Notes: generated from the sequence alone by a model not told the origin. A stretch of DNA of 64,000 nt from Gigaspora rosea (GCA_003550325.1 QKWP01000240.1:97392-161391), one strand, 5' to 3'; positions 22,601 to 34,746 are shown, counted from the first letter of the stretch. Numbers and translations: made by a program.

Positions 22601-23344
22601 AAATACAGCAAGGAATTTTTTTCTGATAATGTATAAGATAGTTTTTGGTGATTTCTGAAAAATATACTTTTTTTTTTTTAAAGGACATACTTTATTTACA
22701 TAAGAGGGATAGTATTTTATAGCGCAAATTAACAACGTAGAGAAAGCTTTTTTACATATAATATAAAAAAATCATAAAATATATTTTATTTTTTTATAAC
22801 TATATAAACTTTTTATAATTGTAGGATTTCATTCTTATATAAAAAACATAATTTAGACTTTCGTAATTTATGTGGATTGTGAATTAAGAATTCTGCATTA
22901 ATATATAGAAACTCAAAAACTCCAAATATTTTCACCCAAAAATTTTAGCTCGTATATTAGGTTGATTATTATCTAACAGTTCTTCAACATTTAACGCTGA
23001 AAACATACTCTTATCTTATAAGTCTTCAATTGCTAGAATGAACCGTCAGTTCACTCCATAACACTGGTACTGTATACACCATTGACAGTTTACAAAAAGA
23101 CAGGTAAATAAGCTTCTATAATCAGCCCAGAAGCTGAATATTTCGAAAAAGCATATATTATCATTTATATTAGTACGTAAGCACTGTACAGGGAAATCCG
23201 AACCTATCTTAATATACCTAAAGCTCAGAAAATAAGCACCATATCCTCTACATACTTTTTTCAATCCCAGGTTATCGGAATGGCAATAAAATCTTTGCTT
23301 AAGCTATTCTCGTTAATCTGAGGCAGGGACACGGAAAATTTTGG

Positions 23345-23450
23345 ATCCAAATTTTTCCAAATTTTTCCAAATTTTTACACCTAATCCAAAGATTTCTAAA
23401 ATTTTGCATTTAACCCAAATTTTTCCAAATTTTTGCCCGAATTTTAAGGG
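23345..23450. repeat. Short tandem repeat, CCAAATTTTT
   Basis: Repeated CCAAATTTTT and CCAAATTTTTGCCC words, about ten bases each and imperfect. No coding content. Confidence 0.6.
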
Positions 23451-24691
23451 CGCATGTGATCTGACCAATAAAAATAGGTCTTAATGCATGCGATTTGACC
23501 AATTAGATTGTGTTTGTAATACTGTATTATACTCTCATCATGAACGTCACCACACTAAAAAATTAAAATCCAAGATCAGGTGTAACATAAAATCAAATCA
23601 AATCAAAAATACTCCAAAGTAAAATCTTTCTATAGTATATCGACTTTTTTTCAAAACTCTTAACAGTTTAAAATTTTTTATTAATCAGACAGTTTGTCCT
23701 ACCAATGTTTTCATTATCTTCAATACAGTAGTAACTGGCAATAGCAACAAAATTTTTTTATTTGTGAGCACAAATAATGAGTTTTGATATATAAAATCAT
23801 TTTTCAAATTTTAAATATTAAAAAATTTTTTATCCAAATTTGATCTGAGGTTGAAAAAAGTAGGATAGAGGGTCTGGAGCTTATTTTGAGTTTTACAATT
23901 AATTAAAATTTTTGGGGTGAATGTTTTGTTTTTAATAATAATCAATTTATTTTTAAATTAAGCAGTATCATTATTACAATGATATTCTCTTACAAATTAG
24001 TAACGATCTTATTCAAAATTAAAAGATTTATATCATCACAAGCTACAACAAACTTTGAAATTGTTTAGCAAGTCCTATTTTTCTTGTATATACAAAATTA
24101 CAAAAAAATGATTAAAATTGCACAAAATTTAAACGTCGATTATATTTGATGACAAGTAGATTGCTTAATAAAAATAAATAGTTATAACTATACGATTGGG
24201 ACTGTGCATCAAAATTGCGTCGTTAGAAAATATATTTAAAAGACAATTTATTAAATCATGAAAGAATATGAATCAGATGATTTATTTGACAGGTATCTAA
24301 CTAATGAATATAAATAAGCGTCATTGACTCTAACATCAAATACATATATAATGTTTTACGTGAACTTTATAAATAACTCGAAATAACTCAAATTAGGAAA
24401 GTCTAACTTATATTTATTTTCAATACTCGATTATGTACTGGTTAAAACGGAATCTATAAAGGAAGAAACCATCATGTTTACATGAGTAGCATGACCATCC
24501 TCACTCAAACATTACGGTGATTCTTGTTTACTCGCAAACTAGTAAGAGGATTAAAAAATTGAAACTTTAGATTTCATCAAATCTCTTACACATATGTTAA
24601 TCAATAAACATTCTACATAGATCTCTTTGAATGCATTCTCTCTACCACCTATTCTGGTGTGAATATATACATGTCCTCATAAATGCGTTTA

Positions 24692-27010
24692 TTATTTTCT
24701 AAATACGCGTTGATAAAAGTTTGATCCATATAGAATGCATTTAGAGAGATCAGACTGTAAGAAATTCAAGCATACCTGTTCAAATTCTTCAGGATGTGTA
24801 GACAACTCTTTTTGTATTATTTCTTTGCGCTGCAGAAGTCGACGATTTCTCCGCGTTTTTGCGCTTTCAAATAACTCAACCACTTGTGGTTGATCTGGTT
24901 TAATGTGTGGAACAGGTGTTGGTAGGTTTTGAAAATCGACAGCAACTAATTATAATAATAACAATTATGTTAATAATAATTTTTATATTTATTCAGTAAT
25001 GACAGATTATGTAAAAAAAATCAACCCATTGTGAAGAATCCATCATTGGTAAAAAATCTTTCACCCGTCAAGAGATTTTCTGCGTAAACAATATATAAAA
25101 TGAGCATATATTAATGTTTAATACCGCTTTAACACAACATATATATACATATTTCAACATTTACCAGCCTCAACAGATACATATATTTCCAAACTTGAAT
25201 GGAAGGTGCAAGATACAATAGAACGTACAGTTACACCTATTATAAATATAAATTGATTTACAGAATTTTGAAATAAATTACATAGACCAAAAAAATAAGC
25301 GGAAATTCATACAATCACCAACATAAGTTGGTCTAATAAATTGAAGAGAGTCGATACTATAAAAAGCATATATAAACGTAAAATGCTGGACAAAAGTTTT
25401 CCAAATGGATGCTAGCAAAATGATAAAATTACCTCGCTAATAATAAATATCTTCTGGAATGCTTATATGCACTAACAAGAGCGCATTGTTCCATTAATTC
25501 TATAATATGACCACCAAAAGTAATCTAATTTAAAAACATATAATTTAGAAATAATTTAGTATTAATAATATCATTATTTCCTTTAAAAGTCTATAATTAC
25601 ATTCCAGTATATGAAATTTAAAATAAATCAATCCTTTATACCTGTAATGTATTTGCATGCTGTGGTAAGATAATATCGGCTATTTCCGCAAAACTTTCTG
25701 ACACCAACTTTTCATCAGGTTGCGCCGGAAAGACACCTTGCAATGTTGATCTTCTCCTGTGAAGATATAATTTTGCAGGATCATTGTCGGAATTACCATC
25801 ACGTTCTTCGTAAGCTTCAGGTTCTTGCAAAAGAGGTGGTATCTCAGCATTACTCATTGTTTCCATATTCATATATCCTGCCCATTCTCGCATTACTTCT
25901 CGTATTTTAGTTAATTTATCTCGTTCTATTTGAGCCTCTTTTGAATGAGATATACGAGATTGACGACGTTGTTCTGCCAATTCTTGGCGATGTGTTTCAA
26001 TAGCTGTATTTGGTATAATTCGAGGTACAGTTACGGGAGAACTTGGTGATCTTGTGGCTACTGGAATCCTCGAATTTCCAGTACTGAGAGCCACAAATGT
26101 TAAGTATGCTATTTGATTATTCAATAAATATTAATCAACAAATTAATAAACAATCACTATGAATACTAAAAAAAAAAAATTAATGATTTTTATTTTACCT
26201 TGGCAGCAATATTTTCGCTTTCCGGTTATTGGATGTTCCGTTTCTACGCGTACACCAACCTAAGTGGCATACAAAAGGATTAAGAATAATGAACTAATCC
26301 GATTCAAGTCAAAAATCATGGGAATCTAAATATCAAATTTATTACCTCCATTGAAGTATTCCATGATTTGTTTACACTTGACACAATGATAATTAAATCA
26401 CCAACTCTAATCGGATGCATAAAATGTACAGCATCAACACTCCTTGTAACCTATAAAGAAATTTAAAATAAAAGACTTAGAATTGGTAAGAACTAGATCT
26501 AATGAACAATCAGAAATGATTTGAAAATTAATGTCTTACACATGGGTATACAGCATGCTTTTTTGCAGACGTCCCAGCAGCTAAATCGATCCAACTTAAG
26601 ACCACACCTCCGGGAACAAGTCCTCGAGAGTCTGCATGAGATGGTAATGCAATATTTGTCGTCGTGAACCTATTTAGTAAATTTAGAAATGGCAATGTGA
26701 TATATATAAGCTTTAAATCAGATTTATACGGAAATAAATTTTTGTTATGCACGAACCTAGATAATTTAGCAGGTCTTTCCTTCGGCACCTGCGATTTTTG
26801 AGGCGGTTGATCTGTATTATCTTGCTTAGAAGGTAGCTTAGAAGGATTGGCTCGCTGCGGCGTGAAATTGAGCACAAGCGAGAAAAACGTGTATAATATA
26901 CAGCCGACTATAAGTAGTATCAGTAATAAATTGTTAAATTTGAGGGCCGTTGAGTCAAAGAGCCAATTATTTACGGAAACTACCCAGGCATTGAAGCTTT
27001 CGAGAATCAT
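24692..27010 (-). CDS. Acyl-CoA thioesterase, tandem hotdog, 10 exons, 510 aa
   Basis: Exons (minus): 27010-26757, 26669-26540, 26450-26346, 26259-26199, 26108-25642, 25524-25433, 25356-25313, 25236-25165, 25079-25026, 24945-24692; lengths sum to 511 codons and every junction keeps frame with GT-AG borders. Residues about 25-47 form one membrane segment (LLLILLIVGCILYTFFSLVL). Hotdog domain 1 spans about 85-200: LPSHADSRG, GGVVLSWIDLAAG, SVDAVHFMHPIRVGD, NTSMEVGVRVE. Domain 2 starts near 330: LPQHANTLQITFGGHIIEL, SIDSLQFIRPTYVGD, FHSSLEIYVSVE. This is the ACOT7/ACOT11/12 type of acyl-CoA hydrolase: it frees fatty acids and CoA from fatty acyl-CoA. The linker (about 190-325) is Arg/Glu-rich and coiled. 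The N-terminal anchor is unusual and suggests membrane attachment. The last exon could instead splice at CAG/GTATGC (about 24774). It diverges from the neighbour gene across 147 bp. Confidence 0.85.
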
Positions 27011-27157
27011 TTTAGAAATGTCATAATTTAAACTTCTCTAATAATGTAATATTGAAAGACGATTAACGATCTGCAGGTGTCATGTGCAATAAACCCTGCA
27101 TAGCATGACATCATTTTTACATAATTATCGTTGATTTTTTGGTTATTCAGATTAAAG
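27011..27157. promoter_or_regulatory. Shared divergent promoter region, 147 bp
   Basis: The start codons of the thioesterase (minus, 27010) and the gamma-glutamyltransferase (plus, 27158) are only 147 bases apart. The gap must hold both promoters unless an upstream exon exists. It contains a small inverted repeat, GTGTCATG and CATGACATC (about 27078-27112). No TATA box is obvious. Confidence 0.6.
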
Positions 27158-30100
27158 ATGGCAGATTCAGAACCATTCGTTCGCTTTCCATTACGGAGAT
27201 CTGTAGTGTTCGGTACTCATGCAATGGTGGCATGTAGGTTAGTAGGACAATTAATTAATACGAGATGTCTTTTGTAAAGTCTGGATATAACGAATTGATG
27301 ATTCTTATAATAAAAAAATAATTTTTTACACGAACAAATAAAAATGCTTAATACTCCCAAAACCTTTCTATAGCCTTCGTTCCATTAATTCTAATAAATA
27401 TAGTAGAATCATGTATATCGTATTGTACACCATTGATATATTTATTGAAACTTGTAATAAACTTGAGAAATTTTTTTTTTGTATTGAAAAGATTCGTTAT
27501 ATCCTGTATTATTTAATTCAATAGTAGCATTTGTAAATGAATTCAATATCAAAATTAAAGCTTACAGATGCTATAAAAAGCTAAAATTGACATCTCTGAT
27601 TCAGTTATATGTACTTTCATGATAATAACATCTATGTGTATATATAGTCAACCTTTAGCATGCCAGGCAGGTTTAGAAATATTAAAAAAGGGCGGGAATG
27701 CTGCGGTAATTATCTGTTCATTTATAACATTGAACAATTTGTATTTTCCTTTTTGATTCATTTTCTTTTGTGGTTCAGGATGCTGCTGTTGCCGTTGGTG
27801 TGTTTTAAAAGAATTAAATCTTTTATTTTATGTGATTTGAATGTACAATAATGCTAACATTTTTCTTTTATTTGTAAACTTAGCTGCTGCATTAAATGTG
27901 ACCGGTATCTTCTTCTCCATATTTATGTAGCCTGCTAATTTACACTTATTTACCTTTATGATTTAATCTATTTGTAAAGAACCAACTTCAACAGGAATAG
28001 GTGGAGATTGTTTTTGTCTTTTTTATGATGCAAAGACCAAGAAAGTTAATGGTTTGAATGGGTCTGGAAGGTATTCTATATTAATCAATGTCATAACAGC
28101 TTGTTGGCAAACAAAAATTTTAATTAATATATTTTTTTAAAATTTTTAAATTATAAACTTAAGATCACCCGCCAAACTTACCTTAGATTATGTACGTAAT
28201 GTTCTTGGAATTGTTGGAAATAACATACCACTATTAAATATCAATGCTGCAACTGTTCCTGGTGCTGCTGCCGGATGGGTTGATACTGTCAATTGGTTTG
28301 GGAGTGGAAAATTAAAATTGGCAGAAATATTACAGCCTGCAATTGATTTAGCTGAAAATGGTTATCCAGTATCAGAAATAGCCGCTTGGATGGTATATGA
28401 TTCAATTATTTCGTCGAAAAAGTTCTTTGAAATTTTTTTTTACAAATGAGTTTTAAATATAATCAAAATAGTGGAAAGACGCTGAAGATGATTTACTTAA
28501 TGCTTCAACTAATGGATGTGATATGCTGATTGATGGTCATGCTCCAAGACATGGTGAAATAATGTAAATGCCTAATTTAGCAAGGTAATTTATTTTGTCA
28601 ACATTTTAATTTACATATTTAAAATGTAAATTTCATAATTAGAACTTTTCGAGAATTGGCAGAAAAAGGAAAAGATGGATTCTATAAAGGTAATAAATAT
28701 TATAACATTAGCTTGCTACATATAAATATTTCAGTATTAATTTATTTATAAATACTGAATAATAAGGTCGAATCGCTCAAGCTATTGTTGATATCGTACA
28801 GTCTAAAGGGGGAGTCATGTCTTTAGATGATTTGGCCTCTCACACTTCTGCCCGTGTAGATCCTATAAGTATTGATTATAAAGATGTAACAATATGGGAA
28901 TGTCCACCTAATGGACAAGGTTTGCACAATCTTATTATCCTAGCCATTATTATGATGATTTGATTTTCATCAATTTTTTCTTGCACGATATTTAAAGGTA
29001 TCACAGCTCTTATAGCTCTCGGTATAATTCAATCTCTTCAAGAAAGTGGCAAAATAAGAAATCTTAGTGAAATGGAGCATAATTCGGCAGAGTATTTGCA
29101 TGTCATTATTGAAAGTTTACGATTAGCATTCGCGGATTCTACACATTATGTAGCAGATCCCGACTTTTATGATGTAACAAAAGAATTATTATCAAAGGCA
29201 AGTGTTGTTATCACACTAATATAAGAAAGATCGGTTGTTAATAATTATTTTAATAATATCGCGGAATTGAGTCTAAATTAGGGCCCATGCATAATATCTA
29301 AAATTTTTCTGGGACTGTTTTACTATAAAATCTATAGACCCTATATACGATATAAAAAATTTATTAATAATATAATAATATTAATAAATAATTTTAATAT
29401 TAATATAATATAATGATTTAATAGGACTACCTTTCAAAACGTGCACAACTTTTTGATCCTACAAAAGCAAATGTTGATGTTGGTAGTGGGTTACCCGTAA
29501 AATCAAGCGACACGGTTTATTTTTCTGTAGTTGATGATGAAGGAAATGCGTGTAGTTTTATTGTATGAAATTTTAATAATCTATCATTCTTATGTTACTG
29601 CAATAAGGAGCTAACTATTCTACAATTTAATAAATAATTAGAATTCGAACTTTCTTAAATTTGGAACTGTAAGTCTTATTTATCCTTATTAAGCTAAATT
29701 TAATAGTTAAACCCTTTATTTGTTTTATAGGCCGTAATTCCAGAAGGTTGTGGTTTCACACTTCAATCTCGTGGGAATGGATTTTTTCTAGAGAAAGGAC
29801 ATCCTAATTGTCTTGAACCACGTAAAAGACCCTATCATACTATTATACCAGCAATTGCTACTAGAGGAGATGAATTATGGTTATCTTTTGGTGGTATGTG
29901 ATTTATTCACAAGTTTTACTTCATATTTATCTTCAATTCATAACCTTTTTTGGTGTGATAACAAAAAGTCATGGGAGGTTTTATGCAGGTGATATATTTT
30001 ACTATATATATATATTACGTGTTTTGTTTGTTACTATTTTTTCCTTTTTTTTTTTTTTAAAAAAAAAAAAAAAATTAACTGATTAAAAATTTATAGCCAC

Positions 30101-30432
30101 AAGGACACGTACAAGTAATTTTAAATCTTATTCATCACTCTTGTAATCCACAAACCGTTCTTGATGCTCCACGAATCCTAATCGAACCGCTTGGAACACA
30201 TGTTACTGAAACGTCTTCAATATCACACGTGAAAGTTGAAGATGGTATTTCGGATGATGTTATAGATGAGTTAAAAAAACTGGGTCATCATGTTAAAGTA
30301 GTTAAAGGTTTTGAAAGAGCATTGTTTGGAAGGGGTCAAATTATCGAACAAAAATTTGATCAGAAAAGTGGGCAGAGGATTTGGGCTGCTGGTAGTGATT
30401 TTAGAGGAGATGGACATGCAGTTGGATGGTAA
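27158..30432 (+). CDS. Gamma-glutamyltransferase (YwrD type), 15 exons, one in-frame stop
   Basis: Exons: 27158-27237, 27648-27705, 27779-27797, 27884-27904, 27980-28070, 28164-28392, 28472-28584, 28643-28689, 28767-28919, 28998-29197, 29425-29562, 29642-29668, 29731-29893, 29969-29988, 30097-30432; they sum to 565 codons in frame. Conserved parts: [41 protein letters not shown], the autocleavage site [11 protein letters not shown] with the nucleophile Thr (about 407), and [14 protein letters not shown]. The enzyme matures by self-cleavage and splits gamma-glutamyl bonds, as in glutathione; the SDTVYF form is typical of YwrD-like members. No signal peptide is visible. Four exons are tiny (19, 21, 27, 20 bases). 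The intron after 29197 starts with GC (GCAAGT). Codon 198 is TAA (28565-28567), between GEIM and MPNLA, where the family has a sense codon; this means a recent pseudogene, a polymorphism or a sequence error. Confidence 0.88.
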
Positions 30433-30965
30433 TCAATTTGTTTTTATTTTTAGAATATCGAACTTAAGTTTCCATAATTGTAATATGCCAAATAAAGCAA
30501 TATCTCGAAATTTGTGTCCTTCCGATTTATTTATAATATAATAGAACGAGTTTCTATTCTATATTTTAATGATCTTTTTTTTCCAATTGCTTATATATTC
30601 AAAATATATAGTTATAATATAGAATATTAACTACAATTTATTAGAAAATATTGGAAAATTTAGGTTTACATAAGATTATATATTTATAATCAACTCTCTC
30701 TATACATATACATGGGTATAACTTAAGATGTTTAGCTGGCCCTCCTAAGATATTACGTAGTCTGATGTAAGTATACAATATATAAATTCGTAATCAACCT
30801 ATGCGATTCAATCTACTTGGCCTTAAGAAGAAAATCCAAATCAAAAGTTATAATGATTATATTTTTTATATAAACTTTCAATTACCCATGTAATAATATT
30901 AAAGGTTTGCTATTAATCGACTAATCGGCCATCTGACTGACGACGGTCAGACAATAACCGACAAA
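30433..30965. other. AT-rich intergenic stretch between convergent genes
   Basis: Lies between the 3' end of the transferase gene and the 3' end of the minus-strand Sel1 gene. It holds polyadenylation-like ATTTTATTA words and nothing else recognisable. Confidence 0.5.
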
Positions 30966-33305
30966 TTAACCTTCAGCAGATTTTGAATACCATTTAAATG
31001 CTTTTTCTTCATCCTTGTTTGTGCCTACGCCATTTTGGTAACACCATCCAATATTCTTTTGTCCAAGTGAATCTCCTCCATTTGCTGATTTTAAATACCA
31101 TTCAAATGCCTTTTTTTCATCCTTATCGATGCCTATTCCATATTGGTAGCACCATCCAAGATTACATTGTCCACGAAAATTCTTTCCATTAGCAGATTTG
31201 AGATACCACTCAAATGCCTTTTTATCATCCGTGTCTGTCCCTATGCCATTTCTATAGCACCATCCAACATTGCATTGTCCACGAGGATTATCATCCTCGG
31301 CGGATTTCAAATACCAATCAAATGCCTTTCTTTCATCTTTTTCTGTGCCTATGCCATTTTGGTAGCACCATCCAAGATTATTTTGTCCAAGAGAATTGCC
31401 ACCTTCAGCCGATTTAAAATACCACTCAAATGCTTTTTTTTCATTTTTATTTGTACCTATACCATTTTCGTAACACCATCCAAGATTACATTGTCCACGA
31501 GAGTTACCACCTTCAGCAGATTTCAAATACCACTCAAATGCTTTTTTTTCATTCTTGTTAGTACCTATGCCATCTCGGTAGCAACATCCGAGATTATTTT
31601 GTCCAAGAGAATTGTTACCTTCAGCAGATTTCAAATACCATACAAATGCATTTTTTCCATTCTTTTCTGTGCCTATACCATTTTCATAACACCATCCAAG
31701 ATTACATTGTCCATTCGAATTGCCACCTTTAGCAGATTTTAAATACCATAAGAATGCTTTTTTTTCATCCTTATCTGTACCTATGCCGTCTCTGTAATAA
31801 CATCCAAGATTATTTTGTCCAATAGAATTTCCACCTTCAGCAGATTTCAAATACCATTCAAATGCTTTTTTCTCATCTTTACTGGTGCCAATGCCGTCTC
31901 TGTAACAACATCCGAAATTATTTTGCCCGAGAGAATTGCCACCTTCAGCAGATTTCAAATACCATTCAAATGCCTTTTTTTCATCCTTTTCAGTACCTAT
32001 GCCATCTTGATAGCAGCATCCAAGATTATTTTGTCCAAGAGAATTGCCACTTTCGGCAGATTTCAAATACCACACAAATGCATTTTTAACATTCTTTTCT
32101 GTGCCTATACCATGTTCATAACACCATCCAATATTACATTGTCCGTTCGAATTGCTACCTTTAGCAGATTTCAAATACCACAAAAACGCTTTTTTTTCAT
32201 CCTTATCTGTACCTATGCCGTCTCGGTAGTAACATCCTAAATTATTTTGTCCAATAGGATTGCCACCTTCGGCAGATTTTAAATACCATTCAAACGCTTT
32301 TTTTTCATCCTTATCTACACCTATGCCGTCTCTGTAGCAACATCCAAGATTATTTTGTCCAAGAGAATTGCCACTTACAGCAGATTTCAAATACCATTCA
32401 AATGCCTTTTTTTCATCCTTGTCAGTACCTATGCCATTTTGGTAGCAATACCCGAGATTATTTTGTCCACTCAAATTACCACCTTTGGCAGATTTCAAAT
32501 ACCACACAAATGCATTTTTAAAATTCTTGTCTGTGCCTATACCATTTTCATAACACCATCCAAGATTACATTGCCCGCGAAAATTGCCGTTTTCGGCAGA
32601 TTTCAAGAACCATTCAAATGCTTTTTTCTCATCCTTGTCTGTGCCTATGCCATCTCGGTAGCAGCATCCGTGATTATTTTGTCCCAATGTATCACCACCT
32701 TTAGCAGATTTCAAATACCATTCAAACGACTTTTTTTCATCCTTATCTGTGCCTATGCTATTTTCATAACACCATCCAACATTACATTGTCCATTCGAAT
32801 TACCACCTTCAGCAGATTTTAAATACCATTTAAACGCCTTTTTTTCATTTTTATCTACGCCTATGCCGTCTCGGTAACAACATCCGAGATTATTTTGTCC
32901 ATAAGAATTGCCACCTTCAGCAGATTTCAAATACCATTCAAATGCCTTTTTTTCATCCTTTTCGGTACCTATACCATCTCGATAGCAACCTCCGATATTA
33001 TTTTGTCCAAGAGGATTACCACCTTCAGCAGATTTCAAATACCATTCAAATGCCTTTTTTACATCCTTGTCTATGCCTATACCATTTTCGTAGCACCATC
33101 CAAGATTACATTGTCCACGAGAATTATTACCTTCAGCGGATTTTAAATACCATTCAAACGCTTTTTTTTCATCCTTATCTATATCTATGCCATTTTGATA
33201 GCACCATCCGAGATTACATTGTCCATTATGGTCACCACTTTCTGCGGATTTTAAATACTGTTGAAATTCGTTCATTATAATTTTTTTATCAAAAGTTTTA
33301 TTCAA
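30966..33305 (-). CDS. Sel1-repeat protein, 779 aa, 21 repeats
   Basis: A single uninterrupted frame made almost wholly of 36-residue Sel1-like repeats (consensus GQNNLGCCYRDGIGTDKDEKKAFEWYLKSAEGGNS, split over repeats), 21 in number after a 29-residue start (MNKTFDKKIIMNEFQQYLKSAE). Sel1 repeats fold as paired alpha helices that form a solenoid and scaffold protein complexes. There is no signal peptide, membrane segment or kinase domain, although in these fungi Sel1 arrays are often fused to kinases. Repeats 9-12 and 13-16 are near-identical as a block (CYYRDG..AFLW then ..NAFVW), showing a higher-order unit of four repeats (432 bases). No intron is needed. Opposite in orientation to the second Sel1 gene at 37450. 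Confidence 0.92.
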   Translation of the reverse strand: MNKTFDKKIIMNEFQQYLKSAESGDHNGQCNLGWCYQNGIDIDKDEKKAFEWYLKSAEGNNSRGQCNLGWCYENGIGIDKDVKKAFEWYLKSAEGGNPLGQNNIGGCYRDGIGTEKDEKKAFEWYLKSAEGGNSYGQNNLGCCYRDGIGVDKNEKKAFKWYLKSAEGGNSNGQCNVGWCYENSIGTDKDEKKSFEWYLKSAKGGDTLGQNNHGCCYRDGIGTDKDEKKAFEWFLKSAENGNFRGQCNLGWCYENGIGTDKNFKNAFVWYLKSAKGGNLSGQNNLGYCYQNGIGTDKDEKKAFEWYLKSAVSGNSLGQNNLGCCYRDGIGVDKDEKKAFEWYLKSAEGGNPIGQNNLGCYYRDGIGTDKDEKKAFLWYLKSAKGSNSNGQCNIGWCYEHGIGTEKNVKNAFVWYLKSAESGNSLGQNNLGCCYQDGIGTEKDEKKAFEWYLKSAEGGNSLGQNNFGCCYRDGIGTSKDEKKAFEWYLKSAEGGNSIGQNNLGCYYRDGIGTDKDEKKAFLWYLKSAKGGNSNGQCNLGWCYENGIGTEKNGKNAFVWYLKSAEGNNSLGQNNLGCCYRDGIGTNKNEKKAFEWYLKSAEGGNSRGQCNLGWCYENGIGTNKNEKKAFEWYFKSAEGGNSLGQNNLGWCYQNGIGTEKDERKAFDWYLKSAEDDNPRGQCNVGWCYRNGIGTDTDDKKAFEWYLKSANGKNFRGQCNLGWCYQYGIGIDKDEKKAFEWYLKSANGGDSLGQKNIGWCYQNGVGTNKDEEKAFKWYSKSAEG

Positions 33306-34478
33306 TTATTTTCTGATCCTGACTGGTTCTATAAGTTAAAAGAGCAGAGTGAAGAGCCATTCAAAGTATCATTACGTGGCGTGGTTGCACTTATATATAA
33401 TACGTAACAGAAAAATTATTTATTGCATAATTGGTTACACTAAAAGCAATGTCGATCGTTCGGGTTAACGTTAATTTTTTTTTTTTTGTTTACAAATTAT
33501 ATGTAACTAACCAATCAAAATCATGAATCTTTTACATGATTACGGAGTATTATCGAACCTAGCTGCCGCAAAAAAAATGCGCAGCCATTTGGCCAGCATT
33601 AAATTAATTTAGACCGATGATCTTCAAAATTCTTTAATTTTTGGCTGGAAATTATTATTATTTTAATTTTTTAGTTACAAAGAAGGAAATTTTTTAAGAA
33701 ATAGACCTTCTCTATAGTAAAATTGGCAGGAACATTTTTCACTTAGCGAGTATCTGCGTAATTTTGGCTTAATTTTTTTTTTGCAGCGCATTCATCCGAA
33801 AAAGTTAAAATAATAACCATTATATTAGGTCTTTCGTTGGCGACCAATTAATAAATTATTTTTTTTTAGCTATGTATACTCATAAATTTTGAACGAAGGA
33901 ATTTTACTAATAGTCTGTTTATTTCACTGTTCAAGGTATTTTACTAACTAATAGGATTCGAAAATAGAACTTTTAATAAGATAAAAATTGATTATCTAAT
34001 AGAGTAATCTAATTTTTTAGCCAATTATATATATTTGCATTTTAACGTTAATATTTTTCCAGATTTTCAATTTCAGTAATTCCGTGTAGCGTGATGCATA
34101 AAATTCGCTTCACTGATCACAGCACGGAATTAAATATTAAGATTAAATATAAATTATAATTTGGACCCACTAATTTTAATATCTAGTAAACTATATAATA
34201 CTGTACCAATTATTTAAAGAACTTAAATATAAATAATACTATATTACAGTAATCGGGATGTTTTTATTTTTATTTTTTTTTTTTATTTTAAAATGCTAAG
34301 GCAGATAGATAATTTTGGTATAAAAATAAACTTTTTTTTTTTGTTTTAGTTAAATAAAAAAAATTTAAAAAATTTAAGCGTATACCTGTACTTTTTTTTT
34401 ACTATTACCACTAAGTACTAAGTAAACTACTACACTAAAATTTTACATGTAATCCTGGTCTCAATTTCAATCATGGTT
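33306..34478. other. Upstream region of Sel1 gene with decayed repeats
   Basis: No gene seen. It holds a possible decayed relative of the hAT MITE core (TTGGCCAGCATTAAATTAATTTAG at about 33590-33613) and a segment (about 33828-34010) that resembles 39733-39970 downstream of the other Sel1 gene (shared CATAAATTTTGAACGAA and GAATTTTACTAATA). Confidence 0.5.
33828..34010. repeat. Dispersed repeat, copy A
   Basis: Shares TAG(G/A)TCTTTCG, CATAAATTTTGAACGAA(G/A)GAATTTTACTAATA and AATAGAATAAAAATTGATTAT-like text, in the same order and orientation, with 39733-39990. The two copies lie on either side of the Sel1 gene pair. Divergence is substantial. Confidence 0.55.
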
Positions 34479-34650
34479 TTGGAATCAGGAGCTTCCCTAA
34501 GGATAAATTGATTTCGTACTAAGTAAATTTCCCTTCTGCACATAACAAAAGTAGTAGAAGAAGAATTGCGAGTTTTGTGGCTGAAAAGTTAAATCGGTCA
34601 TGAGATAGGATATGTGTCAAAATCAAAATTCCAAAACTTAATGATCGCGT

Positions 34651-34746
34651 CGCATGATATCGGGTTCCAATATTTCAACCTCCGCTTTTGATTAGTATGT
34701 TTACTAATAAAAACGGAGGCTGAATATTGGGACCCGATATCATGCG
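34651..34746. repeat. 96-bp inner hairpin of foldback element
   Basis: CGCATGATATCGGGTTCCAA at the left pairs with TTGGGACCCGATATCATGCG at the right around TATGTTTAC. Weaker pairing extends to GTGTCAAA (34614) and TTTGACAC (34770). Confidence 0.85.

Larger units (their letters stand above)
21771..24691. other. AT-rich intergenic stretch, no gene seen
   Basis: Contains a cluster of ATGCGCGTTATT-type palindromes (22381-22600), a (CCAAATTTTT)n tract at 23345-23450, and a short repeated phrase GATATAAATAAGCG at about 22039 and 24307. Open frames at 22400-22735 and 23046-23264 (minus) are low in coding character. Confidence 0.5.

Noticed and set aside
28550-28584. 27-base intron removing the in-frame TAA of the transferase gene
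   Set aside because: Frame would be kept, but the length is far below every other intron in the gene and would delete a conserved segment.
31143-33280. Long plus-strand open frames across the first Sel1 gene
   Set aside because: They are antisense shadows of the tandem Sel1 repeat; the minus-strand frame carries the Sel1 consensus.
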